This document shows positions 9,236-16,636 of a DNA stretch of 33,414 nucleotides, piece after piece; position 1 is the first letter of the stretch, and every line of letters starts with the position of its first letter. A model generated the notes under the pieces. The model was given only the letters and a program-made list of their open reading frames with translations, was not told the DNA's origin and did not search any database. Source of the DNA: Gemmatimonadota bacterium (lineage in GTDB: Bacteria; Latescibacterota; UBA2968). The stretch is from the NCBI GenBank assembly GCA_026705765.1, contig JAPPAB010000045.1:1-33414 (forward strand), in the 5' to 3' direction. The position numbers and the translations under genes were made by a program.

Positions 9236-10363
9236 CTACTGAACCAGTACCGACCACAAGATCCCCGCGGCAACGGCTGAGCCGATCACGCCAGCTACAT
9301 TGGGTGCCATGGCGTGCATCAATAAGAAATTATGTGGGTCTTCTTGTTGCCCCACCATCTGTACGACGCGCGCAGAATCGGGTACTGCCGATACGCCTGC
9401 GGCACCTACGAGGGGATTGATTTTTTCTTTTGTCAACACGTTCATCAACTTTGCAAACAGGACGCCACTTGCCGTAGCGACTGCAAAAGATAGCGCGCCC
9501 AGGCCAAAAATCAAAAGCGAATCAGAGGTCAAGAATGTCTGTGCCTCTGTGCTGGCGCCTACGGAGAAACCGAGCAGGATTGTCACAATATCGACCATTG
9601 CCGTGCGTGCGGATTCTGCCAATCGGTCTGTGACCATGCTCTCTTTTAACAAGTTGCCAAAAAACAACATGCCCAGCAGGGTCAATGCGCCCGGTGCAAT
9701 TAAGGTTGCAATCAAGAAGCCAGCTATCGGAAAGATGATGCGTTCGCGCTTGGAGGGTTTGCGTGGTTCGGGCATGCGAATCAGTCGCTCGCGTCTGGAG
9801 GTCAATAGCTTCATAACCGGCGGCTGAATTACCGGTACGAGTGCCATGTACGAATACGCGGCGATGGCAATGGCGCCCAAAAGATGAGGGGCTAACTTGG
9901 CAGATAAGAAAATGGCCGTAGGTCCATCGGCGCCGCCTATGATTCCGATGGCTCCAGATTCCGCAGGTGAAAAGCCCAGATAGAGCGCGCCGATCAGGGT
10001 CAGGAATATACCCATTTGCGCCGCTGCGCCTAATAGTACCAATTTGGGATTGGATAGGAGTGTCGAAAAATCGGTCATCGCGCCAATTCCCAAAAAAATC
10101 AGCGGTGGGAATAAGCCCGATGTCACCCCAAAGTAAATATAGCGCAATACACTGCCTTCGTCGTAAACGCCGAGGGCCATGCTCGGTATAGCGGGGATGT
10201 TTCCCACGATCATGCCAAAACCAATTGGCAGCAACAACAGGGGTTCGTAATCTCTGGTGATCGCCAGGTGGATAAATACAATGCCGATTGCGATCATAAT
10301 GACATTGCCCCAACTCAAGTTGGCAAATCCAGTTGTGTTCAAAAAATCGTAAAATATGTCCAT
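9236..10363 (-). CDS. oadB: Sodium ion-translocating decarboxylase beta subunit
   Basis: 375-residue very hydrophobic inner-membrane protein. It decarboxylates carboxybiotin on the alpha subunit and exports Na+. Diagnostic stretches are LLLLPIGFGMIVGNIP, YFGVTSGLFPPLIFLGIGAMTDF, GAIGIIGGADGPTAIFLS (the conserved Asp used in Na+/proton coupling) and AYSYMALVPVIQPP (conserved Tyr/Ser region). The C-terminus GAAGVSAVPDSARVVQ...NFLLMHAMAPNVAGVIGSAVAAG also matches OadB/MmdB/GcdB. Lies 28 bp upstream of oadA and 32 bp downstream of oadG in one operon. Confidence 0.93.
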   Translation of the reverse strand: MDIFYDFLNTTGFANLSWGNVIMIAIGIVFIHLAITRDYEPLLLLPIGFGMIVGNIPAIPSMALGVYDEGSVLRYIYFGVTSGLFPPLIFLGIGAMTDFSTLLSNPKLVLLGAAAQMGIFLTLIGALYLGFSPAESGAIGIIGGADGPTAIFLSAKLAPHLLGAIAIAAYSYMALVPVIQPPVMKLLTSRRERLIRMPEPRKPSKRERIIFPIAGFLIATLIAPGALTLLGMLFFGNLLKESMVTDRLAESARTAMVDIVTILLGFSVGASTEAQTFLTSDSLLIFGLGALSFAVATASGVLFAKLMNVLTKEKINPLVGAAGVSAVPDSARVVQMVGQQEDPHNFLLMHAMAPNVAGVIGSAVAAGILWSVLVQ

Positions 10364-10395
10364 TCGTTACCTGAAAAATCTTGTGATCAGTTGTG

Positions 10396-10659
10396 TCAAG
10401 TTTTTCCCGTGCGCCTCATGTGCATGACGTAACCGATTGCGGCCAGTGTAGAGTTATCGTCTTCAGCCTGTACAGGTACACCATGATGTCCTGCAGATTC
10501 GGGAAATTTCTTTGCTACAACAGCTAATATTTTGGGCAATATTACAATAAATACGCTGATCAATGTCAAAACACTGAAGACAATGATCATTCCGGTCAGC
10601 GCAATGCCCAGGCCCTGACCGTCTTCAATATTCTGCATGCTAAAGTTAAAATTGTACAT
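10396..10659 (-). CDS. oadG: OadG-type gamma subunit of sodium pump decarboxylase
   Basis: 87 residues, with one membrane helix (about residues 19-45: GIALTGMIIVFSVLTLISVFIVILPKI) followed by a short polar tail (DDNSTLAAIGYVMHMRRTGKT). This is the size and layout of OadG, which anchors OadA to OadB and helps assembly. Assignment leans on the GxxLTxxGMxxVFxxL-like helix and on the gene order oadG-oadB-oadA. It is first in the operon; a promoter with perfect -35 is at 10750-10778. Shine-Dalgarno is weak (GAGC). Confidence 0.82.
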   Translation of the reverse strand: MYNFNFSMQNIEDGQGLGIALTGMIIVFSVLTLISVFIVILPKILAVVAKKFPESAGHHGVPVQAEDDNSTLAAIGYVMHMRRTGKT

Positions 10660-10749
10660 AGGAAGCTCAACGGGTGGGGTCTCTCAATCGTAGAGGTTGT
10701 TTAATTCCACTACGACAGCACCGTAATAAGCGAGGATCGCAAGCCGTAA

Positions 10750-10778
10750 ATAGTGCAAGAAATAGCGTGGATTGTCAA
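10750..10778 (-). promoter_or_regulatory. Sigma70-type promoter upstream of oadGBA
   Basis: Minus-strand -35 TTGACA (10778-10773), 17-bp spacer, -10 CACTAT (10755-10750; only three of six consensus bases). It lies 91 bp upstream of the oadG ATG in the 144-bp gap after the DUF493 gene. It is supported mainly by the exact -35, correct spacing and the 12-base identity with the yejA promoter region. Confidence 0.45.
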
Positions 10779-10803
10779 GATAAAATAGGAAAAACGGATG
10801 GAT

Positions 10804-11058
10804 TTAAAGCACAATCTGAATACTGCGATGGTGTCTGAGAGCCTCATAGATATTGAGGCGGTGGGATTCGTCGAGGACGACCATATCGAGGTTTAAGCTG
10901 CGATACTTCCCGTGCCTGCTCTGATTTGAAAAGGTCAGGGTATAATCGCTGTCGCCCACAATTTTGGCAATCGCCCGACGCATGTTTTCTTCTTCGCGAC
11001 CAATGATCTTAAAATTCCATAAACACGGATACTCAATTTCTGATGGTCCTTCGATCAT
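10804..11058 (-). CDS. DUF493 (YbeD-like) protein
   Basis: 84-residue small protein, starting MIEGPSEIEYPCLWNFKIIG. Start at 11058 chosen because AGGA precedes it and the family begins with the ...YPCxWxFKxIG pattern. An upstream in-frame ATG would add residues encoded by the palindromic repeat at 11107-11140, which is not credible. The ferredoxin-like/ACT-like fold is suggested by the order FKIIGREEENMRRAIAKIV, YTLTFSNQSRHGKYRSLNLDMVVLDESHRLNIYEALRHHRSIQIVL, which aligns well with YbeD/DUF493 (SxxGkYxSxxvxxxvxs). Function of the family is unproven; E. coli YbeD sits between dacA and lipB. No such neighbours here. Confidence 0.75.
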   Translation of the reverse strand: MIEGPSEIEYPCLWNFKIIGREEENMRRAIAKIVGDSDYTLTFSNQSRHGKYRSLNLDMVVLDESHRLNIYEALRHHRSIQIVL

Positions 11059-11106
11059 AAAAAATCCTTTGTTGAATTGGAATACAACTTTAGCACTCTG
11101 GCAAAG

Positions 11107-11140
11107 TGGGCGACCACAGGGGGTCGCCCCTACTTTTTTT
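11107..11140. repeat. Palindromic repeat with T-run, 3' of the HEAT/zinc-ribbon gene
   Basis: Perfect 8-bp arms GGGCGACC (11108-11115) and GGTCGCCC (11122-11129) with loop ACAGGG, then CCCTAC (11128-11133) and seven T (11134-11140). On the plus strand it has the shape of an intrinsic terminator, but no plus-strand gene precedes it. On the minus strand it lies immediately after the 11139-11684 gene and could act as a 3' hairpin. Same layout as the element at 3516-3543. Confidence 0.6.
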
Positions 11141-11684
11141 ATTTTACACAATCTTCACATACCAATGCAAAGCGCATCTGCCCCCTGTCGGGTATTTCGG
11201 TGTCAAAATCTGTTTTTACCCTGCCGGTTGTTCCGCAAAAATCGCATCGGCCAGTCTGATTGTATTCCGATTGGGCTGCGACTTTGAGCATGGTGCGTTC
11301 TTTGTGCGCGTGATTTTCGTTTTGCACCTGTCGCATAAAGTTCAGGACTGTCTTATTGGTTTCATTTTGACGGGCGCGTTCAAAAATTTCATCCATTCTC
11401 GGGTCGTCGGGTACGCCGCCATCTTCCAGCGTGTGCCAGGCGCGTGCGCGCACGTTTGGGTCGGGGTCTTCCATGAGCATGAAGAGCGCGGTCTGTATTT
11501 CGGGAACGGGATGCCGCACATGACACGGACACAAATTGGCAGCGGCTTCGTGCCGGTCTGCCGGGTCGTCGCTCTCTGCCAGTGCGAGATAATGCGGAAT
11601 ATCTTCCCGCCGCAACCGAAGTTCGCCTACTTTCTTTGCTCTTTTCTGGTATTTATTCATACCATAGCGTTTCTTTTTTGGCAT
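11139..11684 (-). CDS. HEAT-like repeat protein with C-terminal zinc ribbon
   Basis: 181 residues, starting MPKKKRYGMNKYQKRAKK; start chosen because GGAG lies 8 bases upstream. The N-terminus is strongly basic. Residues about 28-115 look like two or three HEAT/PBS-lyase-type helical repeats (IPHYLALAESDDPADRHEAAANL, IQTALFMLMEDPDPNVRARAWHTLEDG). The C-terminus has CxxC pairs at 147/150 (CDFC) and 176/179 (CEDC) that should bind one zinc. I do not recognise a named family. HEAT repeats plus a ribbon suggest a protein- or nucleic-acid-binding adaptor rather than an enzyme. It lies 76 bp downstream of the diguanylate cyclase gene and may be cotranscribed. Its stop falls at the edge of a palindromic repeat. 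Confidence 0.65.
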   Translation of the reverse strand: MPKKKRYGMNKYQKRAKKVGELRLRREDIPHYLALAESDDPADRHEAAANLCPCHVRHPVPEIQTALFMLMEDPDPNVRARAWHTLEDGGVPDDPRMDEIFERARQNETNKTVLNFMRQVQNENHAHKERTMLKVAAQSEYNQTGRCDFCGTTGRVKTDFDTEIPDRGQMRFALVCEDCVK

Positions 11685-11760
11685 GACTTTCTCCTTCAAA
11701 TGAGTGGGGTAAGCTTCTCGTATTATCTTTAATAAGACGATGCAACCCCTTTTGGAGTTT

Positions 11761-12783
11761 CTAAACCGGGTCAGCCAGTTCTATATCATTTTTTCCTCGG
11801 TTTTTTACACGGTAAAGAGCGGCATCTGCTTTTCTGAGTGCGTCTTCTGTCGATTCGGGTACGCCGTGATAAACCCCAATGGATATCGTGCCTTCCGTGC
11901 GTTCATCAACAGCCCGGTTCAAACGGCGGGCTATTGCATAAGCACGCGTTCTCGGCGTATTTTCAACCACCGCAGCAAATTCATCTCCCGCCAACCGCGA
12001 TAACAAATCCGATCCGCGTAGCATGTCATTCAATACCTGTGCCAAATCTGCAATAAATCGGTCGCCCGCGTCGTGCCCTTTGCTGTCGTTGATCGCTTTG
12101 AGCGAATCGGAATCTATGTAGTAGAGGGCGAGGGGCTTTCCATTGCGATTTGCGCGTCGCACCATTCGGGTAAATACTGCTTCAAAGCCGCGCCGATTGT
12201 ACAGACCTGTTAAGAAATCTGTGCGCGATTCCAGTGTCATTCTCTGTACCAGCGCGGCATTGATACGCGCAATTTCTCGAAAAAAGTTCAGGGAAATATC
12301 CGTTAGATGTAATGCATCCTCTGTAGGTTTTTCGGTCAACCAGACCACGTGCGGGATCGCGTGTTGTTGTGCCCGGGCGAGTACGCGTTGGGCAGTGGAA
12401 AAGATTATCTCGGACATTTGGGGATGCAGGCCATAATCGTCGCTCGAGATTTTGATGCCACCACAAGATACGCGGTGTCCTGTTTGGTCGGCAATCTCGG
12501 CAGGTAGAGATGATGGGATTTCAGGTACGCGCGCATCATCGGCATTAAAAAGTACGGCGAGTTTGTCATCTGTTATGTGAAAGCTTTCGGGGGTGGGAAT
12601 AATAATGGAATTTAGCACTTTAAGCGCATTGTTCCCATGCGTCCGATTGAGGGGATCAATGCCCAAAATTAGCAATGCACCAAACTGCCTGCGATATAAA
12701 ATATCCACAAGCGCGCGCTTCAAATCGGTCGCGCCTGGCAATGCCTTGGTGTCCATGCTATTTTGAAGTGTCAGAGATGCCAT
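11761..12783 (-). CDS. Diguanylate cyclase with an additional degenerate GGDEF-like domain
   Basis: 340-residue cytoplasmic protein. The C-terminal half (about 186-335) is a canonical GGDEF domain: TDFLTGLYNRRGF (188-200), IDSDSLKAINDSKGHDAGD (223-241), I-site RGSD at 256-259 exactly five residues before the active-site loop AGDEF (265-269), and SIGVYHG...ADAALYRVKNRGKN. It should make cyclic di-GMP and be product-inhibited. The N-terminal half (about 35-149) reads like a decayed GGDEF fold: LLILGIDPLNRTHG, TDDKLAVLFNADD in the active-loop position, then SCGGI...IIFSTAQRVLARAQQHAIPHV matching the terminal helix. It lacks catalytic residues, so it may sense or dimerise. No membrane segment. 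Start ATG at 12783 has GAGG upstream and lies 7 bp after the dCMP deaminase stop; an upstream ATG would overlap that gene by 74 bp. Confidence 0.9.
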   Translation of the reverse strand: MASLTLQNSMDTKALPGATDLKRALVDILYRRQFGALLILGIDPLNRTHGNNALKVLNSIIIPTPESFHITDDKLAVLFNADDARVPEIPSSLPAEIADQTGHRVSCGGIKISSDDYGLHPQMSEIIFSTAQRVLARAQQHAIPHVVWLTEKPTEDALHLTDISLNFFREIARINAALVQRMTLESRTDFLTGLYNRRGFEAVFTRMVRRANRNGKPLALYYIDSDSLKAINDSKGHDAGDRFIADLAQVLNDMLRGSDLLSRLAGDEFAAVVENTPRTRAYAIARRLNRAVDERTEGTISIGVYHGVPESTEDALRKADAALYRVKNRGKNDIELADPV

Positions 12784-12790
12784 GACTGCC

Positions 12791-13279
12791 TCAGACTCTG
12801 AAATCAAGGACAACGCGCTCTCGATATTCTTCCAGCGCGCGATAGCGAACCCCCGCACTGTCAAACATGCGGTAGGTGGCTTTTACGGAATCGGACTCTG
12901 GGTATTTATTCGCCAGATAGATTACTTCGCGAATGCCCGACTGAATAATTACTTTTGCACATTCATTGCACGGAAATAAGGTGACGTAAAGCGTGCATTC
13001 ATGCAAGTCTGCGCTGATTTTGTTCAGAATTGCATTTAATTCTGCATGGCAGATGTAGGGATATTTTGTGTCGAGAAAATCGCCTTCTCTGCCCCAGGGA
13101 AACTCATCGTCTGAACATCCAATTGGCAATCCGTTATATCCAATGCCCACGATTTTCTTTTTTTCGTTGATAATACATGCGCCTACCTGTGTATTGGGGT
13201 CTTTGCTTCGGTGTGCCGATAGCAGGGCTACGCCCATAAAATACTCATCCCAGGATAAATAATCTACGCGTTTTTGCAT
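12791..13279 (-). CDS. Deoxycytidylate (dCMP) deaminase, eukaryote-like
   Basis: 162 residues, start [34 protein letters not shown] with AGGAT before the ATG. Zinc-site residues are visible: CHAELNAIL (H78, E80) and LFPCNECAK (C104, C107). The family converts dCMP to dUMP for thymidylate synthesis. The [18 protein letters not shown]...[19 protein letters not shown] and [26 protein letters not shown] segments are strikingly like animal DCTD, more than the ComEB-type bacterial enzymes I know. It sits 10 bp after a dehydrogenase gene and 7 bp before the GGDEF gene, so it is embedded in an operon with no evident nucleotide theme. The cytidine/dCMP deaminase fold is certain; dCMP as substrate is very likely. 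Confidence 0.92.
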   Translation of the reverse strand: MQKRVDYLSWDEYFMGVALLSAHRSKDPNTQVGACIINEKKKIVGIGYNGLPIGCSDDEFPWGREGDFLDTKYPYICHAELNAILNKISADLHECTLYVTLFPCNECAKVIIQSGIREVIYLANKYPESDSVKATYRMFDSAGVRYRALEEYRERVVLDFRV

Positions 13280-13289
13280 TATATCCTTT

Positions 13290-14282
13290 CTATGCCAGCC
13301 GGTCCAGCATTTCTCGTTTGACTTGAAACAGTTGCTCTTCGTCCGCAAAAAAACGGCGCAATTCTTCGACTACCAGTGCGCCGATGCGATAGGATTGTAG
13401 TCCGGCGCAATGCGGCGTTAAGACTACGTTGGGCAAACGGCGCAGCGGGCTGTCCATAGCAGGCGGTTCGGGATCGGTTACGTCTAAGAAGGCGGAGAAT
13501 CGCCCTTTTTGCAATTCTGCGATTAGTGCGGCTTCGTCGATATTTGCACCGCGCGAGGTGTTGATAAATACGCAGTCGTCGCGCATGAGTTTGAAATGCA
13601 TTTCATTCCAGAGGTGATATGTCGCGTCCAATTTGGGTGCGTGAACGGTTACGACTTCTGCCTCGCGCGCTATTGTCTCCAGGTCCGCGAGTTCTGCGCC
13701 AAATTCCTCGCGTGCGCGTTCTGGCGTCACAAAGGGGTCGTAGAGCAATATGCGCGTCTGATAGGGGCGCAACAACCGCATTACGCGCTGCCCGACCTGG
13801 CTGGCGCTGATGACGCCGATTGTGCGCCGATACAGCGAGCGAGATTCGGTCTTGTCCGGTTTTTTTTCGCCTTCTCGCATGGCGCGCGAATGGGAAAATA
13901 CCCGGCGCAATCCCATGGTCATGAATCCCATGGTCATTTCCGCGACATCATCGGCTATTGCGGGCGCGGCACTTGTAACTACTATGTCTTTTTCCCACGC
14001 TTCATCGCAGATTTTTCCCTTTACGGTGCCTGCGCCATAAGCCCAGATTTTCAGCGTTGGCACGCCTTCCAGAATCGCTGGTGTCAAATCTCCCGAATTC
14101 CAACTCGTCATCGCCCCGTCCATTCCCTTTAGAAATTCAGCCGCTTCACCATCTACGATATCGCGGTCCTCGTCGTTGATTGTCACATTTGCAAAACTTT
14201 CCAATGTCTCCAAATCCCAATCGCTCAAAATTCTTTCTCTGAGCGATTTCCGAACCACAATACCCACGTTTGGTTTGCTCAC
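13290..14282 (-). CDS. D-isomer-specific 2-hydroxyacid dehydrogenase family protein, altered Rossmann loop
   Basis: 330 residues, GTG start with AGGAG about 9 bases upstream. The fold is clear: N-terminal substrate half, then the NAD-binding half (about 105-295). Catalytic Arg ([14 protein letters not shown]244), Glu (DVTDPEPP, E272) and His (LTPHCAG, H291) are all present. The dinucleotide loop, normally GxGxxG, reads S-A-S-Q-V-G at 159-164, so two of three glycines are serine. That may change cofactor affinity or indicate specialisation. Family members reduce 2-oxoacids to D-2-hydroxyacids or the reverse. It is 16 bp downstream of a second, unlike dehydrogenase gene, so they are not a recent tandem duplication. 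Substrate unknown. Confidence 0.85.
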   Translation of the reverse strand: MSKPNVGIVVRKSLRERILSDWDLETLESFANVTINDEDRDIVDGEAAEFLKGMDGAMTSWNSGDLTPAILEGVPTLKIWAYGAGTVKGKICDEAWEKDIVVTSAAPAIADDVAEMTMGFMTMGLRRVFSHSRAMREGEKKPDKTESRSLYRRTIGVISASQVGQRVMRLLRPYQTRILLYDPFVTPERAREEFGAELADLETIAREAEVVTVHAPKLDATYHLWNEMHFKLMRDDCVFINTSRGANIDEAALIAELQKGRFSAFLDVTDPEPPAMDSPLRRLPNVVLTPHCAGLQSYRIGALVVEELRRFFADEEQLFQVKREMLDRLA

Positions 14283-14298
14283 GCTGATACTCCTTTGG

Positions 14299-15267
14299 TT
14301 ACTGATTTTTGTATTCCGGATTGACCAGATGTACGGGGGATTTTCCCGTCAGGACGCGTCGCGCTTCCCAGGCGGCTTTTTTTTGCAATTCTACGAGTGA
14401 TTCTTCTGAATAAAAAGCCGAATGCGGGCTGTGAATTACCCGATCTGTGTGGATTAAACGATCTCCTGTTTCGGGCGGTTCCTGGCATCGCACGTCGAGG
14501 GCAGCACCCGCAAGGGTGTTATTTTTTAGTGCCGCGAGGAGTGCTGCTTCATCGATAATATCGCCCCGCGATGTGTTGATCAAACACGCTGTTGGCTTCA
14601 TTTTTGCGAGATTATCGGCATTGATCAGGTCTCGCGTTTCATCGGTAGAGGGACAGTGAAGCGATACGAAATCCGATGTGCGAAGCAGGGTGTCCAGATC
14701 CGCGAATTCGACGCCACAGGCGCGCGCTTGTTCCAGTGTCAAAGACCGCGAGTAGGCCAACACATGCAGCCCAAAAGCCCGGGCGCGGGGGACGACCTGA
14801 CGCGCGATTTGCCCAAATCCGATCAGGCCGAGTACCTGTCCGGTTAAACGCCGCAGGGGCAAGCCGGCCTGGATATCCCAGATGCCGTTGCGGATGAGCC
14901 GGTCAAATTGCGCGACTTTGTGCGAAAGTCCCAGGAGCAGAGCCATGGTTTGTTCGGCTACGTCGATAAAACAATAATCGGGTACATTGGCTACGGGAAT
15001 GCCCTGTTCGGTTGCATAGGCTACATCGATATTGTCCAGTCCTACGCCGTATCGCACGATTACTTTTAGATCGGGCAATGCAGATGCGATGACCTCGCGC
15101 GTTGTTTGGGCCCAGCAGGTCATGATGCCACAGCACCCCTGCGCCAATTGGACAAGTGTTTCTTCTTCGCCATCGGGTGCGGGGATGAGTTCGGCTCCGA
15201 TTTCATCCAGGACACTTTTTTCTGCGTCCAGATTTGCCCAGGCATAATCTGTCACCAGAATTTTCAT
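14299..15267 (-). CDS. CtBP-like D-2-hydroxyacid dehydrogenase
   Basis: 322 residues. N-terminal MKILVTDYAWANLDAEKSVLDEIGAEL, the VRYGVGLDNIDVAYATEQGIPVANVPDYC substrate loop, Rossmann loop GFGQIA (150-155), catalytic R234 (NTSRGDIIDE), E263 (CQEPP) and H282 (SPHSAFYSEES). The PHSAFYSEES ending and the YGVGLDNID loop match the C-terminal-binding-protein-like subgroup found in sugar-acid and hydroxypyruvate metabolism clusters. Its ATG overlaps the M20 peptidase stop by 4 bp, so the two are translationally coupled. Probably oxidises or reduces the product of the neighbouring enolase-superfamily enzyme or peptidase; this link is inferred from gene order only. Confidence 0.88.
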   Translation of the reverse strand: MKILVTDYAWANLDAEKSVLDEIGAELIPAPDGEEETLVQLAQGCCGIMTCWAQTTREVIASALPDLKVIVRYGVGLDNIDVAYATEQGIPVANVPDYCFIDVAEQTMALLLGLSHKVAQFDRLIRNGIWDIQAGLPLRRLTGQVLGLIGFGQIARQVVPRARAFGLHVLAYSRSLTLEQARACGVEFADLDTLLRTSDFVSLHCPSTDETRDLINADNLAKMKPTACLINTSRGDIIDEAALLAALKNNTLAGAALDVRCQEPPETGDRLIHTDRVIHSPHSAFYSEESLVELQKKAAWEARRVLTGKSPVHLVNPEYKNQ

Positions 15268-16625
15268 GCGTTATCTCCTGGTGAGGATTGGCAAAATCGC
15301 ATTACAATATCGTATAAAATGCGCGTTGCAAAGACGAGATTTTCGACTGAGGTGCGTTCGTTATGCCCGTGTATCAGATTCATTTCTTTTTCTTCTCGCA
15401 CTTGTCGGTGGGGCATAAATCCGTAAACCTGTACATGGGGCCAGCGCGGGCAAATATGCTTGGCGTCTGTGCCTCCGCTCATCAGCGCGGGGATTACGGT
15501 GGCGTCTGGGTCGCGTTCTGCCATGACATGGACGATGGTTTCATATAGGGGCGAATCTGTACTGGCTTCTAAAGGTGGGCTATACTGGTCCACTATAAGA
15601 TCAATTTCATCGCCAATCGAGGATCGGATTTCGGCTTCAAAGCTCTTGTCGGTTTGACCGGGCGCGAGCCGGCCATCGATCCGCGCAGTTGCTTCGGCGG
15701 GTATGACATTGATTTTACTGCCAGCTTCCAGGATCGTCGGAGAAACCGTGTTGTGCAATAGGGCGCGCAGTGAGGCAATCATATCTGGCGCGAGGGGCAA
15801 TTTTTGCAATGCGTTCTCGCTGTCTGTCTCATCGAGTGCGCGGCGCAACTGTTGTGCGGTCTCATCGTCCTGTGTCGCTGCAATGCCTTCTAAGAATGCG
15901 CGCAGTGTTTTAGAGGGATGCATGGGAAGTTTTGCCTGTCCCAAAGCAGCAATGGCGCGGCTGAGTTTGACGACGGCATTGTCGCGGTGTGGACGGGAGC
16001 CGTGCCCTGGGCGTCCCTTTGCTTGCAGGCGAAAGCGAAAAATGCCTTTTTGGCCCGTTTGGCACGTGTAAAAGTGTTTTCCATTTACATAAAAATCGCC
16101 GCCTCCGCCTTCTGTCAATACGTATTTTGCATTGACTTGTTCGGGGTGGTGATCGATGAGCCAGCCGATGCCGTGGTTTCCTCTGCCGGCTTCTTCATCT
16201 GCGGTTGCCGCATAGATTACGTCGCGGTTTAGTGCTACACCCTGTCGTTTCAAGAGCAAGAAGACCATGAGTTCTGCCGCGACCATATTTTTCATGTCCA
16301 GTGCGCCGCGTCCCCAGATATAGCCGTTGTGCAGTTCTCCGCCAAAAGGGTCGCGCGACCATTTATCGGGTTCTACGGCGACGACATCTGTATGTCCCAA
16401 TAGCATGAGCGCGGGTGCGGTTCCGCCTTTTAAGCGCGCTGTGACATTTCCTCGCCCGGGTTCTGATTCTGTGACCAGGGGGTCAATGCCCTCATCCTTC
16501 AATACATCGGCGATATAATTTGCACACAGGATTTCATTGCCGGGGGGATTGGTCGTGTTACACCGAATGAGGTGTTGTAAGAAATTCGTTACTTCTTTTT
16601 CGATGTGGTGCCAGTTTATGGTCAT
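15264..16625 (-). CDS. M20 family zinc peptidase/deacylase
   Basis: 453 residues, ArgE/DapE/ACY1/CPG2 family. Metal ligands and acid/base are visible in order: LLGHTDVVAVEPDKW (H78, D80), GRGALDMKN (D110), ATADEEAGRG (E144/E145), LTEGGGG (E172) and a late SGGTDAKH histidine. The insert around 185-305 is the dimerisation domain. Such enzymes remove an N-acyl group or split a small peptide. A closest-family assignment of carboxypeptidase-like M20A is reasonable, but substrate cannot be set. It starts 11 bp after the enolase-superfamily gene and overlaps the next gene by 4 bp. GAGAG precedes the ATG. Confidence 0.9.
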   Translation of the reverse strand: MTINWHHIEKEVTNFLQHLIRCNTTNPPGNEILCANYIADVLKDEGIDPLVTESEPGRGNVTARLKGGTAPALMLLGHTDVVAVEPDKWSRDPFGGELHNGYIWGRGALDMKNMVAAELMVFLLLKRQGVALNRDVIYAATADEEAGRGNHGIGWLIDHHPEQVNAKYVLTEGGGGDFYVNGKHFYTCQTGQKGIFRFRLQAKGRPGHGSRPHRDNAVVKLSRAIAALGQAKLPMHPSKTLRAFLEGIAATQDDETAQQLRRALDETDSENALQKLPLAPDMIASLRALLHNTVSPTILEAGSKINVIPAEATARIDGRLAPGQTDKSFEAEIRSSIGDEIDLIVDQYSPPLEASTDSPLYETIVHVMAERDPDATVIPALMSGGTDAKHICPRWPHVQVYGFMPHRQVREEKEMNLIHGHNERTSVENLVFATRILYDIVMRFCQSSPGDNA

Positions 16626-16636
16626 TGTTTTAACTC

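Noticed and set aside
9522-10313. A 263-codon frame in a second minus-strand frame
   Set aside because: Overlaps oadB fully; its product has no family features while oadB is unmistakable.
11107-11140. Intrinsic terminator for a plus-strand transcript
   Set aside because: The hairpin plus T-run shape is right, but there is no plus-strand gene upstream; listed as a repeat instead.
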